DNA of 64,000 nt from Doris montereyensis (GCA_037039925.1 JAXRKP010000926.1:106001-170000); one strand, 5' to 3'; positions 1 to 13,700 are shown, counted from the first letter of the stretch. The notes: generated from the letters alone by a model not told the origin. Numbers and translations: made by a program.

Positions 1-540
1 TGTGTCAAGGAACATTTAAATGTAAAGAGGTGTGTGAATGAACATTTAAATGTAAAGAGGTGTGTGAAAGGAACATTTAAATGTAAAGAGATGTGTGAAT
101 GAACATTTAAATGTAAAGAGATGTGTGAAGGAACATTTAAATGTAAAGAGATGTGAATGAACATTTAAATGTAAAGAGGTGTGTGAATGAACATTTAAAT
201 GTAAAGAGATGTGTGAATGAACATTTAAATGTAAAGAGATGTGTGAAGGAACATTTAAATGTAAAGAGGTGTGTGAATGAACATTTAAATGTAAAGAGAA
301 CATTTAAATGTGTGTGAATGAACATTTAAATGTAAAGAGATGTGTGAATGAACATTTAAATGTAAAGAGGTGTGTGAATGAACATTTAAATGTAAAGAGG
401 TGTGTGAATGAACATCTAAATGTAAAGAGCTGTGTGAATGAACATGAAGCTGTGTGGAACATCTAAATGTAAAGAGGTGTGTGAAGGAACATCTAAATGT
501 AAAGAGGTGTGTGAAGGAAACATTTAAATGTAAAGAGCTG
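1..540. repeat. 30-bp minisatellite
   Basis: About 17 head-to-tail copies of a 30-bp unit containing GAACATTTAAATGTAAAGAG followed by a GT/GA-rich spacer. Each unit carries the perfect 10-bp palindrome CATTTAAATG. Units between about 410 and 530 have CATCTAAATG instead, breaking the palindrome. The array starts at or before the window edge. Short open frames over it come only from the period being divisible by three. Confidence 0.95.
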
Positions 541-1320
541 TGCGGCCAAATTCAAAAGGCTAAACATGATGGTGAAGGTGCCGATACTTAACCAAAAAAA
601 ATCCATTACTTTGTCATCATGAAGTTTCTACCTCATTATGGCCGTAATGGCCGGCGGTCAGATTAGCGTGTGAGTAATCTGAAATAGCTTCAGAGAAATT
701 GCTATGGTCATTGGTATACCCTTCTGTCTCTGTCAATATGAACAACTAAACCGTATGATATTATAAACAAAATCAACGTGAAGTGATCAAGACAATGTAA
801 ATATGTTTGGTAGTTATCGTAATAGTTTATTGTAAATCTTAATTTTCTCATGCTGTTTGCATGAAAACGTGACAGTGATGGAAAATAATTCATAAATCAG
901 GACTCGCTAAATACTTTGCATTTTCATTGTAATGTTTCATGCCATCCACATGTATTTAATCACTGTCTGAAAAACAAAACAAAACCTTCAGCCACACCAT
1001 TCCCTCCTACTGTCCTAAATAGTAAAGAAACTAAATGACCAGAAAATGTTGCCTGAATTGCAAAATATGGGGCAAAAGGATATACATATTTAATGTGTAT
1101 TCCAAATTGTCAAGTTGTTTTTTTTATTATATGTATAATTATAGACATTAACTGATGGAAGGAAGTTTTTTTCTTTTATTTATCCTCCTTTCTATTTATT
1201 TCTTACTCAAACAGTTCATCATATTAACAGGCAATACAAGCATACATATATATTCTATACACATCCTGGTGAAGATAATTAATCATTTCAGTAAGGCTGT
1301 TTTCATGTATCACAGGCTGG
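541..1320. other. 3' flank of the LRGUK-like gene, no gene seen
   Basis: Unique AT-rich sequence between the minisatellite and the LRGUK stop codon. Apart from the candidate polyadenylation signals near 1175-1200 nothing is recognised. Confidence 0.5.
1175..1200 (-). terminator. Candidate polyadenylation signals of the LRGUK-like gene
   Basis: TTTATT occurs at 1175-1180 and 1195-1200, which reads AATAAA on the minus strand, about 120-145 nt downstream of the stop codon at 1321-1323. The position fits a short 3' UTR, but the region is AT-rich and chance matches are likely. Confidence 0.4.
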
Positions 1321-1761
1321 CTATGCTGCAGCGTTTGAAATAGGTGGCAACACTATGTGCCGTTCAGAGCCAGGTCGGATGATTCCATTTTGAGAATCAG
1401 GGCGTGGGGCTGAAGGTGGGCGTGGCACAGGCATGTCTTTCTGAGAGGCAGATCTGTAACCCTGCTCATCTATTAGCGCCAGCGGGTTCACTTTTTCTGT
1501 TGGCAGGAGTCCCTTTGAGTTGTGGTTGGACGCGTTTTTGCCGTCCTGCCCCGCTGGAGTTCTGTTGCCGAGTCAAGGTCAGACAAGTTGGAGCTGGAGC
1601 TAGTTCTGCTGGAAGAGGAGTCAAGAGAGGCCGGCGGTCCACCAGCTTGGGTGTGTGGCGTATCGCCCTGGCTTTGGTTGATGGGTGCGGACGACGCACG
1701 GGGTCATCCTTCTCCAAGACCAACTTGGCCTTCCACGGTCTGTGGGGCCGTCTTTGGGTAG
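1321..1761 (-). CDS. LRGUK: LRGUK-like exon 16 (last): Ser/Pro-rich C-terminal tail
   Basis: The acceptor reads TTTCTATTTCAG and one base completes the codon left by exon 15. The phase-correct frame runs [12 protein letters not shown], then TGA at 1704-1706, then reads on through a Ser-rich stretch (about [20 protein letters not shown]) and ELQRG. A one-base loss in the G run near 1549-1552 restores a frame ending [18 protein letters not shown] and a TAG at 1321-1323. The tail is low in complexity but clearly protein-like. The internal TGA could be a sequencing error, an allele, or a true shorter end. Confidence 0.75.
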
Positions 1762-4700
1762 CTGAAATAGAAACGCACATAATGTCACCTAAGTAATAAT
1801 AATAATAATAATAATAAATTTGTGTAGTGCCTAATCATCCACTGGGAGTGCTCGACGGCGCTTATGACATCAAAAAGCATTTATACAAAGCCGCATACAA
1901 ATTGACAATTAATGAAAGTGTATATACAATAAAAAAAAGGGGAAAGGCTTAAAAAGACAGGAACTGACATAAAAGGCAACTCATATAAGACAAAGATGTG
2001 AAATCCTTTGAAGGAAAACGCATGTAACAAATTAAGTGGTTTTAAAAGCTTTGCAAAGCAATTCTGTCTTAAGATGTTTTTTAAAAGTGTCTAAAGAGGT
2101 ACATGACTTAGTATTAAAGGATAAGTCATTCCACAATTTAGACGCAGCAATACGTAAAGATTTTTCTGAAAGAGAAGATTTGATGACATTAAACTAAAGA
2201 CTCAATCGGGATGGTAAAGCTAATGACCTCTTGTAGATAAGATGGTGATAAAATGTTACCGCCTTTATAGGTTTCAAATAGAATTTTGTCACCAGAAGAT
2301 GGTACGAAGGTGTAATTGTTAAGTATTATTCAATATATACCCTTCGCTGCTTTGGTGAATACAGTAGTCGCTGGATAAAGGCACACTTCATAAAAGCACA
2401 CTGCATAAACATGCTCCTACATCTGCTGACCAAATGTTTACTAATATAATAAAAGTGTTCCCATAAACACATGGTATGCATAAAAGCATGCTTTTTCTGC
2501 CCCCAAAGTGCATGCGTTTATCCAGCAACTACTGTACCAAAAGCTAAACTAAATGGAAAATTCTGTTTTCTCCACCACACTGTCAAATCTTTGCCATTTC
2601 TGTCTTTCTCACTTTGAGTCACGGTAAGAAAGAGGCCTACTCAGTAGGTAACTCTTTCTAATTGGCAGCCTCAGTTTTAATGCACATAATATTATTTCAG
2701 TGTCAAAGAAATATTATGGATCTATCAACTTGAAGATAATTTTTGAACTGGCGACATTGATTCTCCTAGAATTTGTAAACACCTCCATAGAAAAACTCCC
2801 AGATTCTCTTCTTATCCACAATGAAGATAATGAAATGCAATCACAATCACAATCACAATCATGGTAAGATTTAAGAAGGTGTGTCAGTGTCAGTATAAAG
2901 ATCTTCCAAACAGTTAGGGAGTGTAAAGAAATATACATTGAGGATTGAAGTTCTAATACAGTAGGCGCTGGATAAAAGCATGCTCTGCATGAACACACGC
3001 CTACATCTGCTGACCGAATTTTTACTAATATAATAAAAGTTTTTCCTGTGCCCAAAGGGCATGCGTTTATCCAGCAACTGCTGTATAGTAAAACACATTG
3101 AAACACTGAAATAGAAGAAATACTGACACAAATTTTTCATTACCCTACCTCACACCTGTAATTATTACCATTGAAGGAACAGCCATTATTACATACTTCT
3201 CCATCATCATTCATGAAACAATTCTGAAATTATTATCGGTCAGTAAAATTTGCCATAATTTTGAGATAAAACATTTGAATTAATATTCTCTGTAACCCAT
3301 GTCTATAGTCTGTAAGGAGAAAGGTTTACAGAAAAATTCTATTAATATCTCATAACGATTCCCAACTTACTGAGTGAGCAGCTGTTCTATCAATGGCGGC
3401 ACATACCCCGTGACCACTTCCTTTGCCGCACTTTGTCGCCTTTTGATGGATTCTTCTTCCTGTATTGAAGAAATGGAAAATGACTTTGTTACTTTCTATA
3501 ATTTATCTCCCATAAAAAAAACAAAAACAATAAAAGATGAAAAATGACAGTAAATAAGTTTGAAGCACATATGAATCTAAGTTAAACGTCAACAATATAG
3601 ACATGTTTTGTTAAATCCAACTCCCCGATGTGATCTTTCTTCATTTTGCTGCCACTTTTCAGACCTATAATCAGCGGCAAACAAATAAAATGTATGTAAA
3701 AATACAATCTCAGACCAAAACGATTTTTATCAAATTCGTATAATTTACCATTTGATTTTTTTTTCTTTAATTCCTTCAAACAACACAGCCTCATTTGAAT
3801 GAATTGCATTTTCTTCTCATGAAAATGATTACATACATACTTACACTTACACACACATGTACATACATACACTTACAAACATACATGTACGAACATACAC
3901 ACAGTACATGCATAGATATTTCATACACACACTGAGGACCAAGTGGTTCAGAGTAGAGGCAATATTTTTGGCCTGTCAACCAAAAGTTAGTTTTGGACCA
4001 AAAGGTTGATTTTCTGTTCTTTGCATATTCGGGTAGAACACTTTTTTAACTACAGTACAAGTTCATGGTAGAAAAATGTCCATATGACGTATAATTTTAT
4101 TTTACAAAAACAATCAAAATTTTGACGTGAAGTACCCTAACACTGCCTGAGAAAATGGCAGTAAAAACCTGTATATTGGCAGTTAATCGCCAAATGTGGC
4201 AACACACGACTTGACCTCGTTTTGCCGAAACCGGCGATCTGCGTGTCTCCCATCGCTGTGGGATATAAGAGGCGTTGCGCGTCAGTGTGTATGTAAACAC
4301 ACGTACAAGCATAGGATTAGGATATAGAGGAGAAAAAAAAATGGTCATTTCGACATCTGTTTTCACAACAGTGCACATCTAAACCTAGATTTATAATCCT
4401 ATTTACATAAGTAACAATACCAGAGACTGTAGAAATAGTAAGGGGGCTGCTACAACAAGGGAAACCCGTCTGAAGTGTTTGTTTTGTGTTATTTTCTGTT
4501 GTTTTTTTTTTACTTGCATTTTTCTCGAAATGTAGTTTTTCCACACTAAAATTCTATCTCCTCCGCCATTTACCGAACGATTTGTATTATATTTGGCACA
4601 CTTGTCAATGTTAATAGAATGACGTCGGGTTTTTTTATACATTGTAAAAGTTTTGAGAATTTTTATTTTTTTTAATAAAAACACCGTTTTTGTACATTCA

Positions 4701-7700
4701 CCATAATGTATAGTATTTTTTAAAATTCATTGAAAAAAACTATCCAAAATATCGGAAAAACCCGACATCGCTTTTTAGATATTGAATGAAAAAGACGATC
4801 TGCACAGGTTTTGAGTGATTTTATTCATAACTAAGGGAGGAGATAGATTTTGAAAATTGAGTCAAAATCCAAGATGACGGCCGCTTCTATGGCAACCAAG
4901 GACGCTACAAACTTTTCAATGATATCGTATTACTGTATTTTGACAGTTACTCGTGTATATACTAAAAGCAAAAACGTAAACTCAAAAAAAATCACTTCAG
5001 GTGCCCCCTCCCCCCCCTTCCTTAAAGCCCTCCTCCTTGTACAGATAGGTGGATTGGCACCTAGTCCCATCAGATTCAGAGACGGACTATAAAAAAGAAT
5101 CACAGCATTGTGCATTAGTATTAAGTTATTTACAGGGTAGTTCAGGCAAAATTTTTGAAATCCCACCAAAAACCTTGAGAATAATGAGATTGAGATCACC
5201 TTAATTGTGGATGTGGTTAAAATCAAATCAAATACACGCATGTACATACATATACAATTACACACACACTCTCACATACAAACACCTTACCACAATGCCA
5301 CGGCTAACAGGAACCCCGGAGCCAATGCGAGTCGCCCGTGTCTGGGACATGCTGTCTGGGATGCTGGGTTTTGACCAGGTTCTAGCTCCCATTTGATTGG
5401 ACGAGGCCGCACCAGTGAATGCTGGGAAGGCTTCGGTGACTTCTCTCGTATCCGTGATGGTGTAGGGCTGGGCTGTGCTGACGGGTGTGGTGGTGCTGAT
5501 GCCCAGGTAGTCCATGACCAGTCGGCGCAACTGTTTGTAAGCCTCGGTGATGTCGTCTTTGGATGGCGCAAAATATCCACAATTGAATTTAAAAAGGTTG
5601 CTGCCTTTTGTTTGGTTACTTACTTATCTTTCTTATTTTTTTAAATATATTTTTTTGCTTGTTTGCTTTTCTTCTTTTGGTATGTGTATGAATTGCACTA
5701 GGAAAGAGCAATTGTATTAGTAAGACGTTAAAAAAATAGAGAAACAAAAGCCAACCAAAACCCCAATTCTGTGTTTAAAGATGGTTAGTTGTTTTTTTGT
5801 TGTTGTTTTTTTTTGGTTTTTTTGGGGGGGGGGGGTTCTTCTTTGTTTTGGGGGGCAGGGGTGTTTTTTTTTGCATATCAATCCTAAGAAGTGAGGATGT
5901 ACATGATAATTGTCATCAAATATCATAACAATGTTTTATCCTCATGACTTCTTGGATGCATAGATAAAAGTTAAGGTCCTCCAGGCCGTTATGGCCGATA
6001 GAGCCCCAGCTTGTTCCGGTTTCTATAGCGTGAAGAAGAACAGGTGATAATAATCATGTCCTGGACAGGACGTTAGTCTGGTGCGAAAATTTTGTCTTAC
6101 AAATTAGTTTGCACCTGTGTCGAGTGGTGAAAATGTGTGTTAAGTGTCTTCCCTATGGAACACAATGTTAGACCTGGCTTTTTAATCATTGCTAGGATTT
6201 GAAAGTAGGACCTCATGATCCCAAGTCCAACAGCCTAACAACTCAGCCATTGACGCCTCTACTGGCACGCATGACTGATTTAAAGTAGAAAGATAACTTT
6301 GAATAGAGACGAGTTAGATAGGAACTGACTAGTGATAGAGAAATATGGACTTCTTTTAACTCTTAACTTCCAGATTGTACATTCAGTACTCTATTTACGA
6401 TTTTAGTCTAAATTTCTGCAGGACAAAGCTGAATACGGAGCAATGAAGCATTGGATTTAAATTCTGCTGTGCTATGGTATGTGTAATTGAAGGGTTCATT
6501 TCAATAGTGTGCCTTAGTCACAACTACGTCGTTTAGAGAAAAATGACAAAAACCATAGACTTTGGCACTGTTGACTTTGGGAATTCCAAGTTTGAAACAG
6601 CTGTAAACGTGATCTATTTTCATCATATCATATTCACACTTTTCAGGAAGCATAATTTCCTATTACTCCCTAGGAATAACTCTCTGTTTCATTTTTCACA
6701 AAATGGACATAGGCACACTATTGAAATGATCCCTTCAATTGTAACAACATACCGCTGGAGATCATCATATCAAAAAAGCCTGGGTGTTCCTGATTGTGTT
6801 TGCAATACATATCTGTTCTCTTTAGCGCTCTTTGAATCTGTTCTTCTGTGTAAATGCCACGCTCCGTAATCTCTGCTCGTGATCTTCTGTATTCAAAGGT
6901 AAGATGAGGACATAGCGGTTCAAAGTACGTGTTCTTCATAGTCAGCACGCCCTGTGTTGAAACAAATGGATAAAATAAAAGGTATGTGACATGCCGTTGA
7001 ATGCATACTGAGTCATGAGCAGTGCTGCCGACTTGTCGCTAAAACAATTTGATCTGTAAAACTGTAAGCTTTTTGTTGTTGAGATTGTACACTTTTCAGT
7101 GTAGTGTAAATAGCGAACATTTTTATCACAAGGATAGTTATCAGTTCATGATGAGACATTGGATTAATATGGGTCAAAACTTTCTTATTAAAGACTGCTA
7201 ATCTACGCTTATGAATTATTTCCACTAAGTAAAATATTGTCTACACACGATGACTGTACCTATTGAAGTTAGTAAGTGATATTTACAGTTTTCCTCTCCA
7301 CATTAAGTTTTTCTTCCAAATCTTCTTCTTTTCGGCAGGCAATATCCCATTTTTTCTGTTCTTGTGGCTGGCAGCAGCAGCTCTCTGCATGAGCAGCTCA
7401 GTCGGTAAAACATCTGACTATCACTCGGGCGATCCGAGCTTGATTTCCTCTCGGGGCAAATTTTTATAACTCCTATCTTATCTGGCATCAGCCAAATGGA
7501 TAGTGTGGTCTATGCAACTTGGTGAGAGTACAGTCAACGTGAAAAGCAATGCTGAACAACCACAAAAGGCTTCATGCCTGGAAACATTTGAACTCTTCTC
7601 CTTTCTTTTTATTTGATGTGTGTTACATTATGTTTTAACGTATTACTGTGGTTCAAGTTAGCGTATTAAGTGCAAAATACTTTTATTGTCTTTAGCTATT

Positions 7701-10700
7701 CTGTCTTCATCTCACGTCATTTGGTTTGGATTTGGAAACAAACAAACGATAATCATGTTTTGATGAGATCTGGTGGTTACCAAATGCACTTGTTCTCCAA
7801 ATCAGTGTTGGATGAGAAACATTTAAGAGAAGCAGCCATTTTGTTTACTTTGTGTCATAGGAATTCTAAGAAAGACATGAAGTAAAATTGAACTGTTTTC
7901 AAATGTACTTTCTGGCATATCAAACCTGTGCTCAGTTGTGATATTTTGATCTGAATTTAATTTTAAAAAACAACTAGGAGAATACCATATTATACTGTTC
8001 TATTCTGTGATTTTTTCAGCGTTTCAGTTATACTGCAAAATTGAAGACTTAACTACTGATAGAAGTATCAGAATTAATGTTAAGACAAATTCATTGACTA
8101 TTTCCCTTAACTTATTAATGTTTACGTTAGAATGAGTGAATTATGTAACCTGGAACAATAGAATTGCCTGAGGAGAATTGTCAAAATATTCCGGCCTCAA
8201 ACACTAATCTATGAGAAAGAATAACAAGTATCAGTTGAAAAAGATTTAAAAGGAAAAAAAAAATATGAAGGTGGATAGGGCACACACTCAGAAAGTACCA
8301 CAACACAATAACAAGACAGAGCCTAACATGGAATCCACAAGGTAACAGAATGAGGAGCTGACCAAGGGGTACATGGAAAAGAGAACTGGACGGAGAGATA
8401 AAGAAAACGGGGCAAACATGGAAATCAATGGAGAGGCTGGTCCAGGAGAGTACCGATTGTAGATTGTTTGTTGATGGCCTGTGCTTCCCAGAAAGCTAAA
8501 AAGGCATAAGAGAAGACCAAGAGAATAATGAACAACACGTGTGCGGAATGGTTGCATGTGTGATTTACCTCCAGTTCCATGTGCACAACACAGGCAAGTC
8601 CTTCTCTAGCCACGCTCTCTATGGACTCCATCTGCAGGCCGTACCACTGGTCGTTGTACTGGTAGGTCTGGTTGAACTGACCCTGTAGTAAGAAGACCAG
8701 TACTTTCAATTACATTATATGTAACAACATGCAAATATCACAAGTCTTTCATACAAGTTCTATCTCTTTAAAATATATCACATTGGAAGTCCTCTCAAGT
8801 TGAGTCTTTCGTTAATGAACAAAAGTTGAAATGGCACGATTGAGATCAAATGTTCAGACATACAAATAATTTTTTTCTTTTAACTCTATGACAAAATTCA
8901 AAATGAAAACAAAACCTACCCTAAATACAATGAAATACAACAATCATCATCATCCCTACATATACAGCCTTTTCTTCTTCTTTTTTCTTCAATTAAACTT
9001 AACAAATCCACTCACAACAAAAACATCTGCGTTTCTTCTAAAAATAAAAAGGAAACCGAAACAGGCAATCAAAAAACTTAAATAAAATAGATTGACAGCT
9101 TTTATAGCAGTTTGTGGCTGAACTTGGTGCATTTATGCTATGAAGCAGGATACCTGCAATTGTTCAATGTTATTCGCATGTTAAAATCTGTTTTTCATGA
9201 TTATTTTGACACAAAAGAAACACTCTTGACTTGTACTGTTACTGTATGTAGATCAGAACGTTGGCATGACTAACCAGCAATAAAAAGTTAGCGAGTTTCA
9301 TTGGAATTTACCCCGTCCACCATATGCGGTGATGCCAGGGTGCTTCAAGAGGAAACAGCAAGATAAAAGATAAGCTAAAAGAGTAAATGAGTAAAGCGAA
9401 ACAAAAAACAATGAGTTGAGTGTAACAATTCTTTACCACAAAAGACATAGATGTGACACAGGTGTTTTGCAGTTTTCATAATGATATAGGTCTATGAATG
9501 ATACAGAGACAAGGAAAATGTGATCATACCATTTTGAGTGGCATCGGTGGCCGAGCGGTTAGGCTGCCAGACTGGGGATCATGAGGTCCCAAATTCAAAT
9601 CCTAACAAAGCTGACCCCCACGTTGTGTTCCTTTGGAAAGAAACTTAACACACATTTTCCCCACTCTACCCAGGTACAAATGGGTACAAGCACTAGCATG
9701 GGAGTAAAAACCTGTGTCAGACTAGCGTCCTGGCCAGAAGCTGATTCAATTCACCAGTTCCGTTTAGCTATTGAAACCAGGATAAGCTCCAGCTCTTTGT
9801 GCTGTAACAGCCTTGAAGGACTTTACTTACCATTTTGATGTCCATCTCAAACTTCTCCAAGGATACTGAAAAAATAATCTTTTCCTGTAACTTCATCAGC
9901 CCGGAGGTCGACAGAGTTGTATGAGAAATTCTGAATGAAAAAAAATTCATTATTGATGTAAGGCTTAATTTAGATGTCAGATCTGTTTTCCATCGAGCAT
10001 TTCCTTTTTCTTCTTGTTTTTGTTTTCAATGAAAAACGCTTCAAAGCCAAAATGTCAATTTGTATTTAACTGTATTTAACATAATATGAGAATTTATTCA
10101 CTTCTAAATTTCTTTCTCATTTCTAGGCAGAATCTTCCTCATTTCTAGGCAGAATCTTCCTCATTTCTAAGCAGATTCTTTCTAATTTTGTTGTCTGCAT
10201 ACGTGTTTCCATTATATAGATTTATAACCAAGCTAATTGCTGAAATTTCCAAAATTATGTGAGATATACAATGCAATAAACAAAGCGTAACCCTACATCT
10301 ACAATTGTATAATCCTGAGTTGTTCGTTCTCTGTTCGCCAAAGGCTCTATTGCCATGCCAATGAGAGTGACCATATGTAGATTTTAAATAATCTCAAGAT
10401 CGTTTTCAATTAAGGAATTGTTTTACCGGATGTGACGTTTAATTAATGAAAATTTCATTGTTTCCCCATCTTTGAGTAGCATTTTCATTCACCCTAAACC
10501 GCCGTTTTGAACAGGTTTTATGATTAAAAAGTTGGTTTAATACCGCTCCGGCGTATCGAATTCTGACATGATCTAATAATCATTCCTGGTATCGTCCGTG
10601 GTGTAACATGCTTGCTTAGATATTAAAACCAGGTTTTTCCAAGTCCTCTAAACTTCTTTCTTTCTTTCTTTATCAGCTCCCATTCTACCTTCCGGTGTAT

Positions 10701-13700
10701 GGGTTTAAATGCCCGAAATGGTCCTTCTCCAGGCTGCCCTGTCCTGACATTTTATGTTTCCTTCCATGAAAGTTAAATTTCTTTGCTTTAATGCCTCTTT
10801 TATATCTTCTTCCCACTTTCTCTGAGGTCTGCCTTTTGGTCTTTCACCTTTAGTTTTAGCACTGTATACTGATTTAGCTATTCTATTGTCATTCATTCTT
10901 TAAACATGTCCAAACAATCTCAGTTGATTCATTTCTATCTTAGTTTTTATGCTATCTGCTTTAATTTGATCTCTTATTGTTGTGTTTCTGATTTTGTCTC
11001 TTTAAGTTTTCCCTACTACTCTTCTTAGATATTTCATTTCAGCTGCCTGTACTCTACTGTATTCCCTTCTGTCCAAGGTCCAGGTTTCACTGCCATAGAG
11101 GAGAGTAGGACAATAAACTGTGTTGTATACTGCCATTTTGGTTTTTGTTGACAATTCTTGTTTACCTACAAATGCCTTTCCTAGATGATTATATATTGCA
11201 CTTGCCTTTTTGGATTCTTTGGATGATTTTTCTCTTAGTTTACCCTCTGAGTTAATCATTACTCCTAAGTAATTGTAGTTTTGAACTTGTTCTAAATTCT
11301 CCCTGCCTAATTTAAGATTTTGTGTTTTGGCTTCCCTAGTTACTAGCATTGTTTTAGTTTTCTTTGCATTTACTCTCATTCCTCTTTTATTTAATTCATT
11401 ATTTATTATGTTGATATTTGACTGGAGGTCCCTTTCTGATTTTCCAAACAGACCTAAATCATTAGCAAAAGAAAGCTTTTGATACATTTACTGGTTTGAG
11501 CTTCCACATACCTACATTCATTTTCTTCATTTTTGAGGATGCTTTGGCGAATGAATCCATAAATGTGATAAACAAAAGAGGACTTAGGATACAACCCTGT
11601 CTTACTCCTATATCTACATCAAATTCTTCAGATACATTTCCAGCTACTCTCACTGCACATGTCGATTCATTGTTAAAACTTTTAATGGCTGCTATTAAAT
11701 TTTGCTCTACCTTGTGTTCTTTTAAGGAATGCCATAGTTCGTTCCTCCTCGCAGTGTCAAATGCCTTTTCTAAGTCAATAAAACACAGGTGTAAGTCAAT
11801 GTTTCTCTCAAGGAATTTTTCTATTATTTGTCTAATTGTAAATATGTGATTTTGTACACTTCTTCCTGGTCTAAATCCACTCAGGTGTTCTTCAATCTTA
11901 TCCTCTACTCTTTTCCTTAGTTTCATTTCCAGAATACTGACATACACTTTTCCTGATACGCTAAGTAGTGATATCCCTCTATAGTTTGAGCATTCCATAG
12001 TTGATCCTTTTTTGTGTATTGGTAGTACCGTTCCCTTTTTCCAGCCATCTGGCACCTGTTTGGACTTCCATGCTTGTTGACATATTGCATGTAGTAGTTT
12101 GTCTGCCTCTCTCTCTTGGTTTTTAATCATTTCTGGATAAACTTCCTCTTTGGCGATAGTTCTTTTACTCACGTAATCTATCCTATCCTCTGGTCTCTTT
12201 GTTTGCAAGTATTTCTTCCAGGCATCCTTCTTTTCTTTGATCTTAGTCTTGACATTCTCATTCTACCATGCCGTTCTTTTCATATCTCCTTTAATTTGTT
12301 TCCTACCACAGACCTCTTCAGTATAACTGAGGAGTGTTTCTTTATATATTTGCCACTTTTCTTCTATTGTGCTTTCCTTCAGATCCATCTGCCTTTCACT
12401 GATAGATCTTTTTATCCTGGATTGGTATAGCTGTTTTACTATTGGTTTATTTAATTCTTCTATTTTGAGTTTAGTAGCTTTCTTCTCTTTCCTTTTCTGT
12501 TTGTTTTCTTCTGTTAATAATCTCATTTTGCCTATCACTAGGTGATGATCACTAAATATTTCAGCTCCTCTGCTTACTCTAGCATCCATTGTACTGTAAA
12601 ATAGAGAACTGCTAACTATTATGTAGTCTATCATTGACTTTTCACATCTGTCTTCATTTACTCTTGTATATTTGTGGATATCTTTATGAGGAAAAAATGT
12701 GTTAGCTACTTTCATGTTATTCTTTAGGCAAAAATTTATTAGTCTCTCTCCATTTGGAGAAGTTGTTGTCTCTCCTTCTTTACCTATTACTCCTCCTGAT
12801 GTTTCTACATTGTTGCCTACTCTAGCGTTTAAATCTACTATAACCATTAATTCCTGTTTGGGTTTGAGATTCTCTGTAGCTAGTTGTAAATCGTTTTCGA
12901 AGATATCTTTTTCTCCTTTGGTGGCATCTTCGTTTGGTCCATAAGCTATTAATAATTTAATTTCTCTTCCTTTTGGTTTAATATTTACCTCTAATAGCCG
13001 TGGCGTTGCAAATTTCCAACTTTCTAATAGCATTTCTTGCCTTTCTTTGACATCTACTCCTGAGAAGATTAAAGTATGATTTGGTCCTACATTTTCTATT
13101 CCTTGTCCTTTTTCTTTGTTTCTGTAATAGCCAAAATGTCCACTTTGAATTTTTCCATTTCTTCAGCTAATTCTAACTCCTTTTCCATTAATTGCCCTAA
13201 CGTTCCATGTTCCAAAAATCACAGTCCGTGTTATCATTGTATATATTACTTTGAATCAGGTGATTTTGGATAAGCAGGATTAGCCCACTGTACCTTAAGT
13301 AGATTGGTAGGGCTGCCAACTTGAGGCCCCCTACCGGGCCTTGTTATTTTCTGTCAGGGTTAACTCCCTTAGTCTTTAGTCATTCAAGACCAGCCTGCAA
13401 GGCAGCAGGTTGTTATTTTCTGTCAGGGTTAACTCCCTTAGCCTTTGGTCAGTCAAGACCTGCCTGCAAGGCAGCAGGAGATTCGTGGAGGGCGGGATCA
13501 TCTACTCACCGTACAGGTACTTACCTGTCCACTGCCCGAATTCTGAACTTCTACTATCTTTGAATTTGAAAAATGACATTTGCGATAATATAATCATATG
13601 ATCATCTATTAAGAAGAAAAAAACATCTCTATATGATATAATTAACATTCAATATCATTTTCATAATATATGTTTTTTTAAAGTGAACCTCGATGAGTGT

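Noticed and set aside
4850..5092. 80-codon ORF starting [14 protein letters not shown] near CCAAGATGACGGCC
   Set aside because: The second half is SINE B sequence; no splice or homology support.
9540..9612. tRNA gene
   Set aside because: A and B boxes are present but the sequence does not fold as a full tRNA, and it continues into the SINE A body shared with six other copies.
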